The notes beneath the pieces were generated by a model. It saw nothing but the letters and a program-made list of their open reading frames with translations. It was not told where the DNA came from and made no database searches. Both the position numbers and the translations under genes were made by a program. A stretch of DNA of 36,764 nt from Peptoniphilus sp. (lineage in GTDB: Bacteria; Bacillota; Clostridia; Tissierellales; Peptoniphilaceae), in contig JASBZH010000007.1 in NCBI GenBank assembly GCA_029983555.1, positions 1-36,764 of the forward strand, read 5' to 3'. Positions 15,402 through 22,921 of the stretch are shown piece by piece (the first letter of the stretch is position 1; every line of letters starts with the position of its first letter).

Positions 15402-17649
15402 AGAATTTGGAATTTTAAATTTTGGAAAATTCAATGATGAGATTATCAAATTTAGAAGTGGCATAAATATTATTTATGGTGAAAATGAATTTGGAAAGTC
15501 AACTATTGCAAACTTTATTGATGGAATTTTTTATGGATTTAGCAGGGATTCTTTGAAGAAAAGAGTTCGTGACGAGTTATTTGAAAAATGTAGACCTTGG
15601 AATAATTCAAGTTACAGGGGATATATAGAAATAAATAAAGAGAGTGAAACTTATAGAATTTTTAGAGATTTTGATGCTGATGAAGTTAAGATTTTAAATA
15701 AAGACACAGGCCTCGATTTAAGTAGTTCTAGATTATTAAATAAATATTCTAGGATTGATCAGCCAGGAGCGCTGTTTTTTGATATAAATAGAAAAGTTTT
15801 TAAATCAACCTTCTTTACTGGGCAAGAGATGATTGTACCTGAGGAAGATGCGGCGAATGATTTAAAAAAGAAAATAAATAATTTTGCCACTTCTTTAAAT
15901 GAAAATTTAAACTTAAATAAAGTTATTGATAATATGAATCGAGATATTGATAAACTTGGTAAAGACCGAAAAAAATCATCTCAAATAGGAACTTTAGCCC
16001 AAAAATTGGACAGACTAGAAAGAGAAAAGACTGCTCATTTAATTGACAAAGAAAATTATTTGAAGCTCACAAAAGAACTAAAAGAGAAAAAGGACGAGCT
16101 CAAATCTCTTGAGGTAAAATATAGTGGCCGAAGAAGCTATGATATTTATAAATTAAAATCAGAAATAGAAAACTTAAAAAATAATTTAGATAATGATTTA
16201 AAAAAATACAATATGAATGATTTTGAAAGGGCGATTGAATTAAATAACGAAATCAATTCGAAATCAAATAGGCTGGATACGTATATCGTTAAAGGTGACG
16301 CTGAGGCTGAATATATTGATAAAGATTTATGTGATGATTTAGAAAATTATAAAAAAGCTAGGGAAAAAATATCTGAACTAAATATAAATAATTATTCTAA
16401 AGAGATGGAATTTATTTCTGTTGACATGAGAAATACAAAAACTAAAATTAATTTATATATCTTAAAAATAATTGTTGGAATAGTTTTGGGTATTTGTACA
16501 ATTGGAGTTTCTTTTTACGCAGATAGAAAAATATTTGCACTAGTTTCTATAATATTTTTTGTATATTCTTATTTTAGAACAGTAAAATATAATATAAATA
16601 AAGATTTATACATGAGACTTCAAGATAAACTAAACAAATTGAAAAAACTATCTATTGAGAAAACTGGAATCAAGAAAAATTATGATAAATATTTTATAAG
16701 TTTGATGGATAAATATTCTGTTAAGTCTATTGAAGAGCTTGAAGACATTTTTGACGAGGCTGAGAAAAATAATGCCAGGATTAAAAATCAAAATGAATTT
16801 AATTTGTTGACTAAAAATAGAGACGAAGAGCAGATAAAGTTTTTAGAAAAATCTATTACTCAGGATGAAAATAAATTGAGAGTTATATTTGAAAAATATA
16901 GTGTTTCAAATATTAGAGAACTTAGAGAAAGATTTTTTGATAAGAGAGAAGACAATCTTGAACTAATTATTTCTAGAAAAGAAGATGAACTTATGAACTT
17001 AGAAAAGAACTTTACACCAACTGATTTTTATAGAGAAGAGAGTATTGAAGAAATTGAGAGCAATATCCGAAATAAAAAATTAGAAATCTCTAATTTGAAT
17101 GGAAAAGTTTCTTCACTTGAGGCATCTGTTGAAAGATTAAAAGATTTAGAGGAAAGATCTAAGTACTTAGAAAAAAGAAAATCCAATTTAGAAAATAGAT
17201 GCGAAAGTCTAACTTTGGCAAGAGATAAGCTTTTAATAACTATAGAAAAAAATAGGGGAAGTTACCTTCCTAAATTAAAGAGTTCCATGGAAAAAATATT
17301 ATCTGCAATTACTTCAGAAAAATATAAAGATATAGTAATTGATAAAGATTTTAATATTAAAATTTTAGACATGAGTGTAAATAAGCATACAGATGTGGAA
17401 AATTTGAGTCTTGGAACTATAAATCAGATATATTTTTCTTTTAGATTAGCTATGGCAAAAATTCTTACAAATTATGATATTCCTTTAGTCTTAGACGGAT
17501 CGTTTGATTCATATGACGACAATAGATTGAGAGAAACAATGTTATTTTTAAAAGATTATGGTCAAGTTTTAATATTTACAAGTTCAAAGCGAGAGATTGA
17601 AATATTAGATGACAATAAAATAGATTACAATTTAATAAATTTGAGGTGA
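15391..17649 (+). CDS. SbcC/Rad50/YhaN-like ATPase with transmembrane hairpin in the coiled coil
   Basis: A 752-residue split-ATPase SMC/Rad50-type protein. The N-terminal half has FGILNFGKF and Walker A GENEFGKST (30-38). Two coiled-coil regions (about 175-350 and 405-640) flank two hydrophobic helices at about 355-376 (IIVGIVLGICTIGVSF) and 380-396 (FALVSIIFFVYSYF), where a Rad50 zinc hook would be; no CXXC motif is present. The C-terminal half has the ABC-type signature NLSLGTINQI (671-680) and Walker B LVLDG with D702. Position 703 is Gly, where a catalytic acid is usual. This suggests a membrane-inserted Rad50-like machine, in the YhaN branch. It ends where the next gene begins. Confidence 0.85.
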   Translation: MEFKEFGILNFGKFNDEIIKFRSGINIIYGENEFGKSTIANFIDGIFYGFSRDSLKKRVRDELFEKCRPWNNSSYRGYIEINKESETYRIFRDFDADEVKILNKDTGLDLSSSRLLNKYSRIDQPGALFFDINRKVFKSTFFTGQEMIVPEEDAANDLKKKINNFATSLNENLNLNKVIDNMNRDIDKLGKDRKKSSQIGTLAQKLDRLEREKTAHLIDKENYLKLTKELKEKKDELKSLEVKYSGRRSYDIYKLKSEIENLKNNLDNDLKKYNMNDFERAIELNNEINSKSNRLDTYIVKGDAEAEYIDKDLCDDLENYKKAREKISELNINNYSKEMEFISVDMRNTKTKINLYILKIIVGIVLGICTIGVSFYADRKIFALVSIIFFVYSYFRTVKYNINKDLYMRLQDKLNKLKKLSIEKTGIKKNYDKYFISLMDKYSVKSIEELEDIFDEAEKNNARIKNQNEFNLLTKNRDEEQIKFLEKSITQDENKLRVIFEKYSVSNIRELRERFFDKREDNLELIISRKEDELMNLEKNFTPTDFYREESIEEIESNIRNKKLEISNLNGKVSSLEASVERLKDLEERSKYLEKRKSNLENRCESLTLARDKLLITIEKNRGSYLPKLKSSMEKILSAITSEKYKDIVIDKDFNIKILDMSVNKHTDVENLSLGTINQIYFSFRLAMAKILTNYDIPLVLDGSFDSYDDNRLRETMLFLKDYGQVLIFTSSKREIEILDDNKIDYNLINLR

Positions 17650-17651
17650 AT

Positions 17652-18335
17652 ATGATTTACGCTATAGGAGATTTACATTTTGATTTTTCAAAAGAAAAAC
17701 CTATGGATATTTTTGGTGATAATTGGGAAAACCACGAAGAAAAAATCATAGATAATTGGAAAAAAACTGTAAAAGAAGAAGATTATGTTTTGCTGCCAGG
17801 TGATATCTCTTGGGGCTTAAAATTAGATGATGCTTATCCTGATTTGGAAAGAATTGATAAACTTCCAGGTAAAAAGATTATTTCTAAAGGAAATCACGAT
17901 TACTGGTGGTCTTCGATGAATAAAATGGAGTCGCTTGATCTTAAAACAATAAAATTTTTGTACAACAATTCCTATGAATATAAAGACTATTCAATTGTAG
18001 GAACGAGAGGCTGGGCAGCTCGTGATTCTTTTGAATTTTCTGAAAAAGACGAAAAAATATACATGAGAGAAGTAGGTAGATTAAAAAATTCCTTAGATAC
18101 AGCTAAAAGCAAAAAAATAATTGCTATGCTTCACTACCCACCATTTAATCAAGATCTTACTCCAAATGAATTTTCAAAAACTTTGAGTGAATATGGGGTT
18201 AAGAAGTGTATCTATGGACACTTGCACGGCAAGGGTCATAGATATAAATATGAGGGTAAAGTTTTGGGAGTTGAATATATTTTTGTTGCAAGCGACTATT
18301 TAAATTTTGATATAAAATTGATTTCGGAGGAATAA
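17652..18335 (+). CDS. Metallophosphoesterase (predicted phosphohydrolase)
   Basis: A 227-residue calcineurin-like phosphoesterase of a clostridial type distinct from SbcD. Metal-ligand blocks are GDLHFDF, PGDISWGL, GNHDYWW, LHYPPF and YGHLHG. The substrate is unknown. Start choice: the ORF can begin at GTG 17646, but GAGG (17643-17646) is correctly placed only for ATG 17652, so I use that. It starts just after the ATPase stop (17649) and its TAA overlaps the CYTH gene start by one base (TAATG), so it is translated from the same operon message. Confidence 0.87.
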   Translation: MIYAIGDLHFDFSKEKPMDIFGDNWENHEEKIIDNWKKTVKEEDYVLLPGDISWGLKLDDAYPDLERIDKLPGKKIISKGNHDYWWSSMNKMESLDLKTIKFLYNNSYEYKDYSIVGTRGWAARDSFEFSEKDEKIYMREVGRLKNSLDTAKSKKIIAMLHYPPFNQDLTPNEFSKTLSEYGVKKCIYGHLHGKGHRYKYEGKVLGVEYIFVASDYLNFDIKLISEE

Positions 18336-18868
18336 TGGAAAGAGAAATAGAAGTAAAACTTTTAAATATAGATGTCAAAGATTTTGAAAATAAAATAAAA
18401 TCATTGGGTGCAGATTTAATAAGAAGAGAAAATCAAAAAAATATGACTATTAACTCTAGCAATCATCCCATATCTAAAGATAGAGGATATTGCAGAATTA
18501 GAATTTCAGAAAGTGACGGAAAGATAAAAAAATATTTTACTTTTAAAGAAAATATATCTACAGATGGTGCAAGAGATAATTTAGAGCATACAATAGAATT
18601 TGACGATGAAGATGAATTATTAAAAATTTTAGATTTATTGGGATATGACAAAATAAATATTGGAACAAAAGAGAGAATAAAATATACTTTTGATGGTTTA
18701 ATTATCGATATTGATACATGGGATAAAAACACTTATCCAAGTCCATATGTCGAAGTTGAAGGAAAGTCAATAGAAGATATCTATAGTTTTATAGATAAAC
18801 TCAAAATAGATAGAAAAAATATATCTACACTTTCTATTGCTGAGCTTAAAGAAAGTTTAAAAAAATAG
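18335..18868 (+). CDS. CYTH-domain protein (CyaB/ThTPase-like tunnel phosphatase)
   Basis: A 177-residue protein of the CYTH superfamily, whose members bind organic phosphates (ATP, thiamine triphosphate, polyphosphate) in an eight-stranded tunnel using a divalent cation. The N-terminal ExExK signature is E4-I-E6-V-K8. Further matches are the RIRIS strand (R in CRIRIS), YFTFKE, and the C-terminal DIDTWDKN and SPYVEVEGKS acidic strands that bind metal. It is closer to the CyaB-like group than to polyphosphatases, but the reaction is not known. CGGAGG lies five bases before the ATG. Last gene of the sbcD-like operon. Confidence 0.88.
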   Translation: MEREIEVKLLNIDVKDFENKIKSLGADLIRRENQKNMTINSSNHPISKDRGYCRIRISESDGKIKKYFTFKENISTDGARDNLEHTIEFDDEDELLKILDLLGYDKINIGTKERIKYTFDGLIIDIDTWDKNTYPSPYVEVEGKSIEDIYSFIDKLKIDRKNISTLSIAELKESLKK

Positions 18869-18869
18869 T

Positions 18870-18897
18870 GTGACATATTTAATAAGTATGTTATAAT
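18870..18897 (+). promoter_or_regulatory. Promoter of the PEP synthase gene with extended -10
   Basis: GTGACA (18870-18875), a 16-base spacer and TATAAT (18892-18897) preceded by TGT (extended -10). It begins two bases after the CYTH stop codon. The leader would be about 18 bases, containing AGGGGG. No hairpin terminator separates it from the operon upstream. Confidence 0.65.
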
Positions 18898-18921
18898 ATT
18901 TATATCTTAAAGGGGGATGTT

Positions 18922-21273
18922 ATGACTAAGTATAATTATATTAAGTGGTTTGATGAAATTGGAAAAGATGACGTAGGAATCGTAGGAGGAAAAGGAGCAA
19001 ACTTAGGGGAACTAACAAGCTTTGGACTTCCAGTGCCTCCAGGATTTTGTGTAACAGCAGAAGGCTATAGAAAATTCATTCAATACGCAGAACTTGATGA
19101 AATAGTAAGAGTACTTATGGATTCTGTTGACGTAGATGTCATCGATGAACTTGAAAATGCATCTAAGCAAATTCAACAAAAAATTGGTGAAAAAGAAATT
19201 GATCTACAATTAAAAGAAGAAATTTTATCAGCTTATAGAGAATTCTCTGAAAAAATAAATGTAAAGGATCCAGAAGTTGCAGTAAGATCTTCAGCTACTG
19301 CAGAAGATTTGCCAGACGCATCTTTTGCTGGACAACAAGATACCTATCTTCACATAAGTGGAGAAGAAGAACTTTTAAAACATATCAGAGATTGTTTCGC
19401 TTCACTTTGGACATCAAGAGCTATTTATTATAGAGAAAAACAAAATTTTGATCATTTTGACGTCGCACTTTCTGTTGTAGTACAAAAAATGGTGAATTCT
19501 GAAAAATCTGGAGTAATGTTTACTGCAAATCCGATTAATTCTAATACAGATGAGATGATGATTAACGCAAGTTATGGTCTTGGAGAAGCTGTAGTATCAG
19601 GAATAGTTACACCAGATGAATATATAATCGACAAAAAAACAAGAAAAGTTATTGAAAAAAGTATCAGTGAAAAAGAGTACATGGTCATTAAAAAGGAAGA
19701 TGGTGTCGGCACTGAAGTAGTTAAAGTTAAAGATATTCTTGGAGAAGAGGCAGTAACTTCTGAAGCATTATCTGATGAAGAATTACAAACTTTAATCGAA
19801 AGAGGATTAAAGGTAGAAAAACTTTACGGCGCTGTGCAAGACACTGAATGGGGATTTGATGTTGATACTAAAGAGTTTTATTTCTTGCAATCAAGACCTA
19901 TTACAACTATTAAATCTGAAGAAAAAGAAAAACTTGTTGCATTACTAAAGGGTCTACCAGCTTCTCCTGGAATCGGAAGAGGAAAAGTTAAACTTATTAA
20001 AGATATTACAGAAATTAATAAAGTCGAAGAGGGAGATATCTTAGTTACTGAAATGACAAATCCAGACATGGTACCTGCGATGAGAAAATGTGCTGGGGTA
20101 GTAACTGATGAAGGTGGAAGAACTTGCCACGCAGCAATAGTTTCTCGTGAACTTCAAATACCATGTATCGTTGGTTCAAAAAAAGCTACTAAGACACTCA
20201 AAACAGGAGATATTGTAACTGTTGATGCTACAAGAGGAATAGTTTTTGAAGGTGAAGTTTTAAAAGAAGATAAAAAAGAAGAAGCTGTGAATAATAATAA
20301 TTCTTCTAATTCCACAATAGCAAACTTAGACGAATTAAGAAGTTTATTTGCTCCTACAACTGCAACTAAAATTTATATGAACCTTGGTGAACCAGAACTT
20401 ATTGAAAAATATAAATCTCTACCATTCGATGGAATTGGACTTATGAGAACAGAATTTATTTTCACAAACATGATTGGCGCTCACCCAATGTATCTTGTAA
20501 AAACTGGTCAAGGAGATTTAATGATTGAAAAATTATCAGAAGGAATCTCAAAAGTTGCACAAGCAATTTTCCCTAAAAATCTTGTTGTAAGAATGAGCGA
20601 TTTTAGAACTAATGAATTCAGAGGATTAAAGGGTGGAGATGAAGTTGAACCTATAGAAGCAAATCCAATGATTGGTTGGAGAGGCGTTTCTAGATATATT
20701 TCTCCAGAATACGAAGAAGGATTTAGACTAGAATGTAGAGCTATGAGAAAAGTTAGAGAAGAATACGGACTTACTAATGTCATTGCAATGCTACCATTTG
20801 TTAGAACTCCAGAAGAGCTAAAGGTTGTAAAAGGAATAATGGCAGAAGAAGGACTAGTTCAATCTAAAAACTTTAAGATTTGGATTATGGCAGAAGTTCC
20901 TTCAGTAGTTTTACAAGCTGAAGAATTTGCAGAACTTGTGGACGGTTTCTCTATTGGATCAAATGATTTAACACAACTTGTAATGGGAGCAGATAGAGAT
21001 TCAGGAATTTTAAACAATATGGGATATTTTGATGAAAGAAATGACGCGGTTAAAATTGCTCTTAAGACAATTATAAACGCGGCTAATAAAAAAGGAATTA
21101 CTTGTTCAATTTGTGGACAAGGTCCAAGCCAATATCCTGAACTTGCAGAATTCTTAGTAGAATGTGGAATAACATCTATGTCTGTAAATCCAGACACTGT
21201 AGAATACACTAGAAGACTTGTTGCTTCAGTTGAACAAAAAATAATTCTTAGAAAATTGAGAAACTTAGATTAA
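18922..21273 (+). CDS. ppsA: Phosphoenolpyruvate synthase
   Basis: A 783-residue enzyme that converts pyruvate, ATP and water to PEP, AMP and phosphate, for gluconeogenic carbon flow. Domains in order: the ATP-grasp nucleotide-binding domain (VGGKGANLGE at 21-30; VRSSATAEDLPDASFAGQQD at 121-140), the phosphohistidine swivelling domain with GGRTCHAAIVSR (H403), and the PEP/pyruvate barrel, with GLMRTEF and the CGQGPS loop near the C-terminus. Between swivel and barrel is an Asn/Ser/Lys-rich linker (about 449-468). Length and order fit PpsA rather than PPDK, which is longer. AGGGGGATG precedes the ATG. Own promoter and terminator. Confidence 0.93.
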   Translation: MTKYNYIKWFDEIGKDDVGIVGGKGANLGELTSFGLPVPPGFCVTAEGYRKFIQYAELDEIVRVLMDSVDVDVIDELENASKQIQQKIGEKEIDLQLKEEILSAYREFSEKINVKDPEVAVRSSATAEDLPDASFAGQQDTYLHISGEEELLKHIRDCFASLWTSRAIYYREKQNFDHFDVALSVVVQKMVNSEKSGVMFTANPINSNTDEMMINASYGLGEAVVSGIVTPDEYIIDKKTRKVIEKSISEKEYMVIKKEDGVGTEVVKVKDILGEEAVTSEALSDEELQTLIERGLKVEKLYGAVQDTEWGFDVDTKEFYFLQSRPITTIKSEEKEKLVALLKGLPASPGIGRGKVKLIKDITEINKVEEGDILVTEMTNPDMVPAMRKCAGVVTDEGGRTCHAAIVSRELQIPCIVGSKKATKTLKTGDIVTVDATRGIVFEGEVLKEDKKEEAVNNNNSSNSTIANLDELRSLFAPTTATKIYMNLGEPELIEKYKSLPFDGIGLMRTEFIFTNMIGAHPMYLVKTGQGDLMIEKLSEGISKVAQAIFPKNLVVRMSDFRTNEFRGLKGGDEVEPIEANPMIGWRGVSRYISPEYEEGFRLECRAMRKVREEYGLTNVIAMLPFVRTPEELKVVKGIMAEEGLVQSKNFKIWIMAEVPSVVLQAEEFAELVDGFSIGSNDLTQLVMGADRDSGILNNMGYFDERNDAVKIALKTIINAANKKGITCSICGQGPSQYPELAEFLVECGITSMSVNPDTVEYTRRLVASVEQKIILRKLRNLD

Positions 21274-21294
21274 TATAATTTATTTAGTAATAAT

Positions 21295-21338
21295 AAAAAC
21301 GAAGATGTTTTGCAATTTGCAAAGTGTCTTCGTTTTTT
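21295..21338. terminator. Bidirectional terminator between ppsA and the CC-motif gene
   Basis: AAAACGAAGA (21296-21305) pairs with TCTTCGTTTT, with further pairing inward (TTTTGCAA / TTGCAAAG), and T-runs lie on both sides. The two adjoining genes converge on it. Confidence 0.85.
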
Positions 21339-21389
21339 ATTTAAAATTTATAATATTTAATTGGCATTATATAAAATTTTTGATAAAAG

Positions 21390-21689
21390 TTACATGTGTT
21401 TATAATCAAAGAATAGGGCAGTCAAATTCTTGGCAAATAAATATTTTTCCATATCTATGTTGCAAGTATCTTCCTTAAATTTAATTACATTTTCGATGTA
21501 AATTTTATATCCATCTTCATTAAAGACATTGTAACTTTTTGTATTTGTCTTTGGAGGTCCTGGGTATACACTTGGCATTGGCATTCCGCCTGTACAACAG
21601 GACTGTGCTGCAAAGGTCTCCACTGTAATTTCTTTTGCAGATTTTTTATCTAAATATTCTTTTGCTTCCCTTGATATATTAATTTTCAT
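21390..21689 (-). CDS. CC/Se-motif family protein (small, Cys-Cys form)
   Basis: A 99-residue protein I match to the CC/Se-motif family, in which a conserved Cys-Cys or Cys-Sec pair is embedded in a small beta-rich domain resembling HesB/IscA-type scaffolds. The motif here is AAQSCCTGGMPMP, with C31-C32 encoded by TGT TGT, so it is the cysteine form and no Sec codon is needed. It begins MKINISREAKEYL, as in this family. The ATG has AAGGAAA upstream. It follows the cupin gene by seven bases and is the last of a three-gene minus-strand operon. A selenium, sulfur or metal-related redox role is only inferred. Confidence 0.7.
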   Translation of the reverse strand: MKINISREAKEYLDKKSAKEITVETFAAQSCCTGGMPMPSVYPGPPKTNTKSYNVFNEDGYKIYIENVIKFKEDTCNIDMEKYLFAKNLTALFFDYKHM

Positions 21690-21696
21690 AATTTCC

Positions 21697-21978
21697 TTAC
21701 TTTTTAATTAATGTTACAAAAAATTGGCTCGGTTCTTTGGCCTTAATTGTAACAAAGTTTTCTCCGTCAAATTTTAATATTTTGCCTGGAGTAAGCTCAT
21801 ATTTTTCATCATCGTCAAATAAAACTTTAATCTTGCCATTTACAATAGTTATTATCACGTCTTTGCCGGGATGATTGTGTCTATCGACTACTTCGTTGTT
21901 GGCAAGTGATTTTTTTATGACGTCATAGTATTCTCCGCTAAAAGCTTTGCCAGGCGTGTTTGATAGAAATGCTTTCAT
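21697..21978 (-). CDS. Small cupin-domain protein
   Basis: A 93-residue single-domain protein resembling the cupin fold: an early DRHNHPGKDVIITIVNGKIKV block (HNHPG, H40 and H42 as possible metal ligands), then LTPGKILKFDG and a C-terminal FVTLIKK strand. Only one histidine-rich motif is present, so the metal site is smaller than in typical bicupins. The ATG shares its A with the stop of the upstream gene (TAATG), with GAGGTGA as ribosome site. Cupins of this size often act as sensors or small metal enzymes; no substrate can be assigned. The neighbour set suggests metal or redox chemistry. Confidence 0.7.
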   Translation of the reverse strand: MKAFLSNTPGKAFSGEYYDVIKKSLANNEVVDRHNHPGKDVIITIVNGKIKVLFDDDEKYELTPGKILKFDGENFVTIKAKEPSQFFVTLIKK

Positions 21979-22727
21979 TATTTCACCTCGTTGTCTTTAT
22001 TTTCTACAGTGTCTAAGCCTTCTTCTATTGCTTTTTCTGAGTCTTCTTCTTTTTCAATTGTAAGTTCTTCGCCCTTTGTGATGTGATTTATAAAATTGTT
22101 AGTGGCGTTTAAGTCTTCAATCTTATAATCATCCATTTTAGTTAAGAAAGTAGATAGATTTATAACTTCTTCTTTATATAGCTTTCGAATTATTTCGTCG
22201 ATGTCCTGTGAGTTTTTGCGCACAAGTTCAGATCTTATTTCATTTAAAATTTTTAATTTTTCGAGATCATATTTTTTAACGAATTGTTCTAAATCTTCAT
22301 AAATTATATCTGTAATTGTTGGATTTAATCTGGAATTATTTAAACTAAATGTAAGAGGGCCACGAGTAACTGACCTATTGATAGACATATTAGATTTTGA
22401 AAAGATGTCAAATCTTTCGTAAAGCATATTTCTTGAAGATGCTCTATTTTCCAAAGCTTCATTTAATTCGAAATTTTCTGTTGCTATAATTACAAGATCA
22501 TATCCCATAAATTGAAAGTCATTAGGTATTTCCATTTCTTTAAGTTTAACTTTACCATCGGAATTTTTTTCTATTTCTAAAATTTCTCCGCCAAAGCTTT
22601 CTGCTATCATATATATTTCTGCTTCAGTATCCATTACAGATTTTAGAGCAGATAGTGCGAGGAAACCTCCACCGAAAATAAGAATATTTTTGTGAATAGT
22701 ATCAAGACTCACAGATAAAAAACGCAT
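21978..22727 (-). CDS. Met8/CysG-N-like precorrin-2 dehydrogenase homologue, function uncertain
   Basis: A 249-residue protein with an N-terminal NAD-binding fold that matches the siroheme synthase N-terminal family (precorrin-2 dehydrogenase/ferrochelatase). Seen: ILIFGGGFLALSALKSV (15-31), YDLVIIATENFELNEAL, YERFDIF with D107 in the place of the catalytic Asp of CysG/Met8, and RGPLTFSLN. After about residue 145 the helical dimerisation part continues and ends in an acidic tail. No tetrapyrrole biosynthesis genes are near, so true precorrin-2 activity is doubtful. AAAGGAG precedes the ATG. It leads an operon with a cupin and a CC-motif protein; a redox or metal-sulfur role is possible. Confidence 0.7.
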   Translation of the reverse strand: MRFLSVSLDTIHKNILIFGGGFLALSALKSVMDTEAEIYMIAESFGGEILEIEKNSDGKVKLKEMEIPNDFQFMGYDLVIIATENFELNEALENRASSRNMLYERFDIFSKSNMSINRSVTRGPLTFSLNNSRLNPTITDIIYEDLEQFVKKYDLEKLKILNEIRSELVRKNSQDIDEIIRKLYKEEVINLSTFLTKMDDYKIEDLNATNNFINHITKGEELTIEKEEDSEKAIEEGLDTVENKDNEVK

Positions 22728-22746
22728 GTTATCACTCCTTTACTTA

Positions 22747-22755
22747 ATTATACCA
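22747..22755 (-). promoter_or_regulatory. Extended -10 promoter of the Met8-like operon
   Basis: On the minus strand, TGGTATAAT (22755-22747) is an extended -10 located 20 bases before the ATG. A clear -35 is not seen. It is divergent from the promoter of the SLH-protein gene. Confidence 0.55.
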
Positions 22756-22874
22756 AAAAAGGCTTAAGAATACTCACTAATTATTTATACTTTATTAAAC
22801 CTTACAATTTAGGGAAAATTTAGTATTCTTGAAATACAAATGTAATATAAAGTACAAATTTAACACAATTAGTA

Positions 22875-22883
22875 TGATATAAT
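22875..22883 (+). promoter_or_regulatory. Extended -10 promoter of the first SLH-protein gene
   Basis: TGATATAAT (22875-22883), with TACAAA (22853-22858) as a poor -35 at 19 bases. The ribosome site GGAGG lies at 22908-22912 and the ATG at 22922, giving a leader of about 32 bases. Confidence 0.55.
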
Positions 22884-22921
22884 ATATATAATCGATATTT
22901 AGGATATGGAGGTTAAGAGAT

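Noticed and set aside
21594..21602. Selenocysteine codon in the CC/Se-motif gene
   Set aside because: Both codons of the motif read TGT TGT on the minus strand, so it is the Cys-Cys form with no in-frame TGA.
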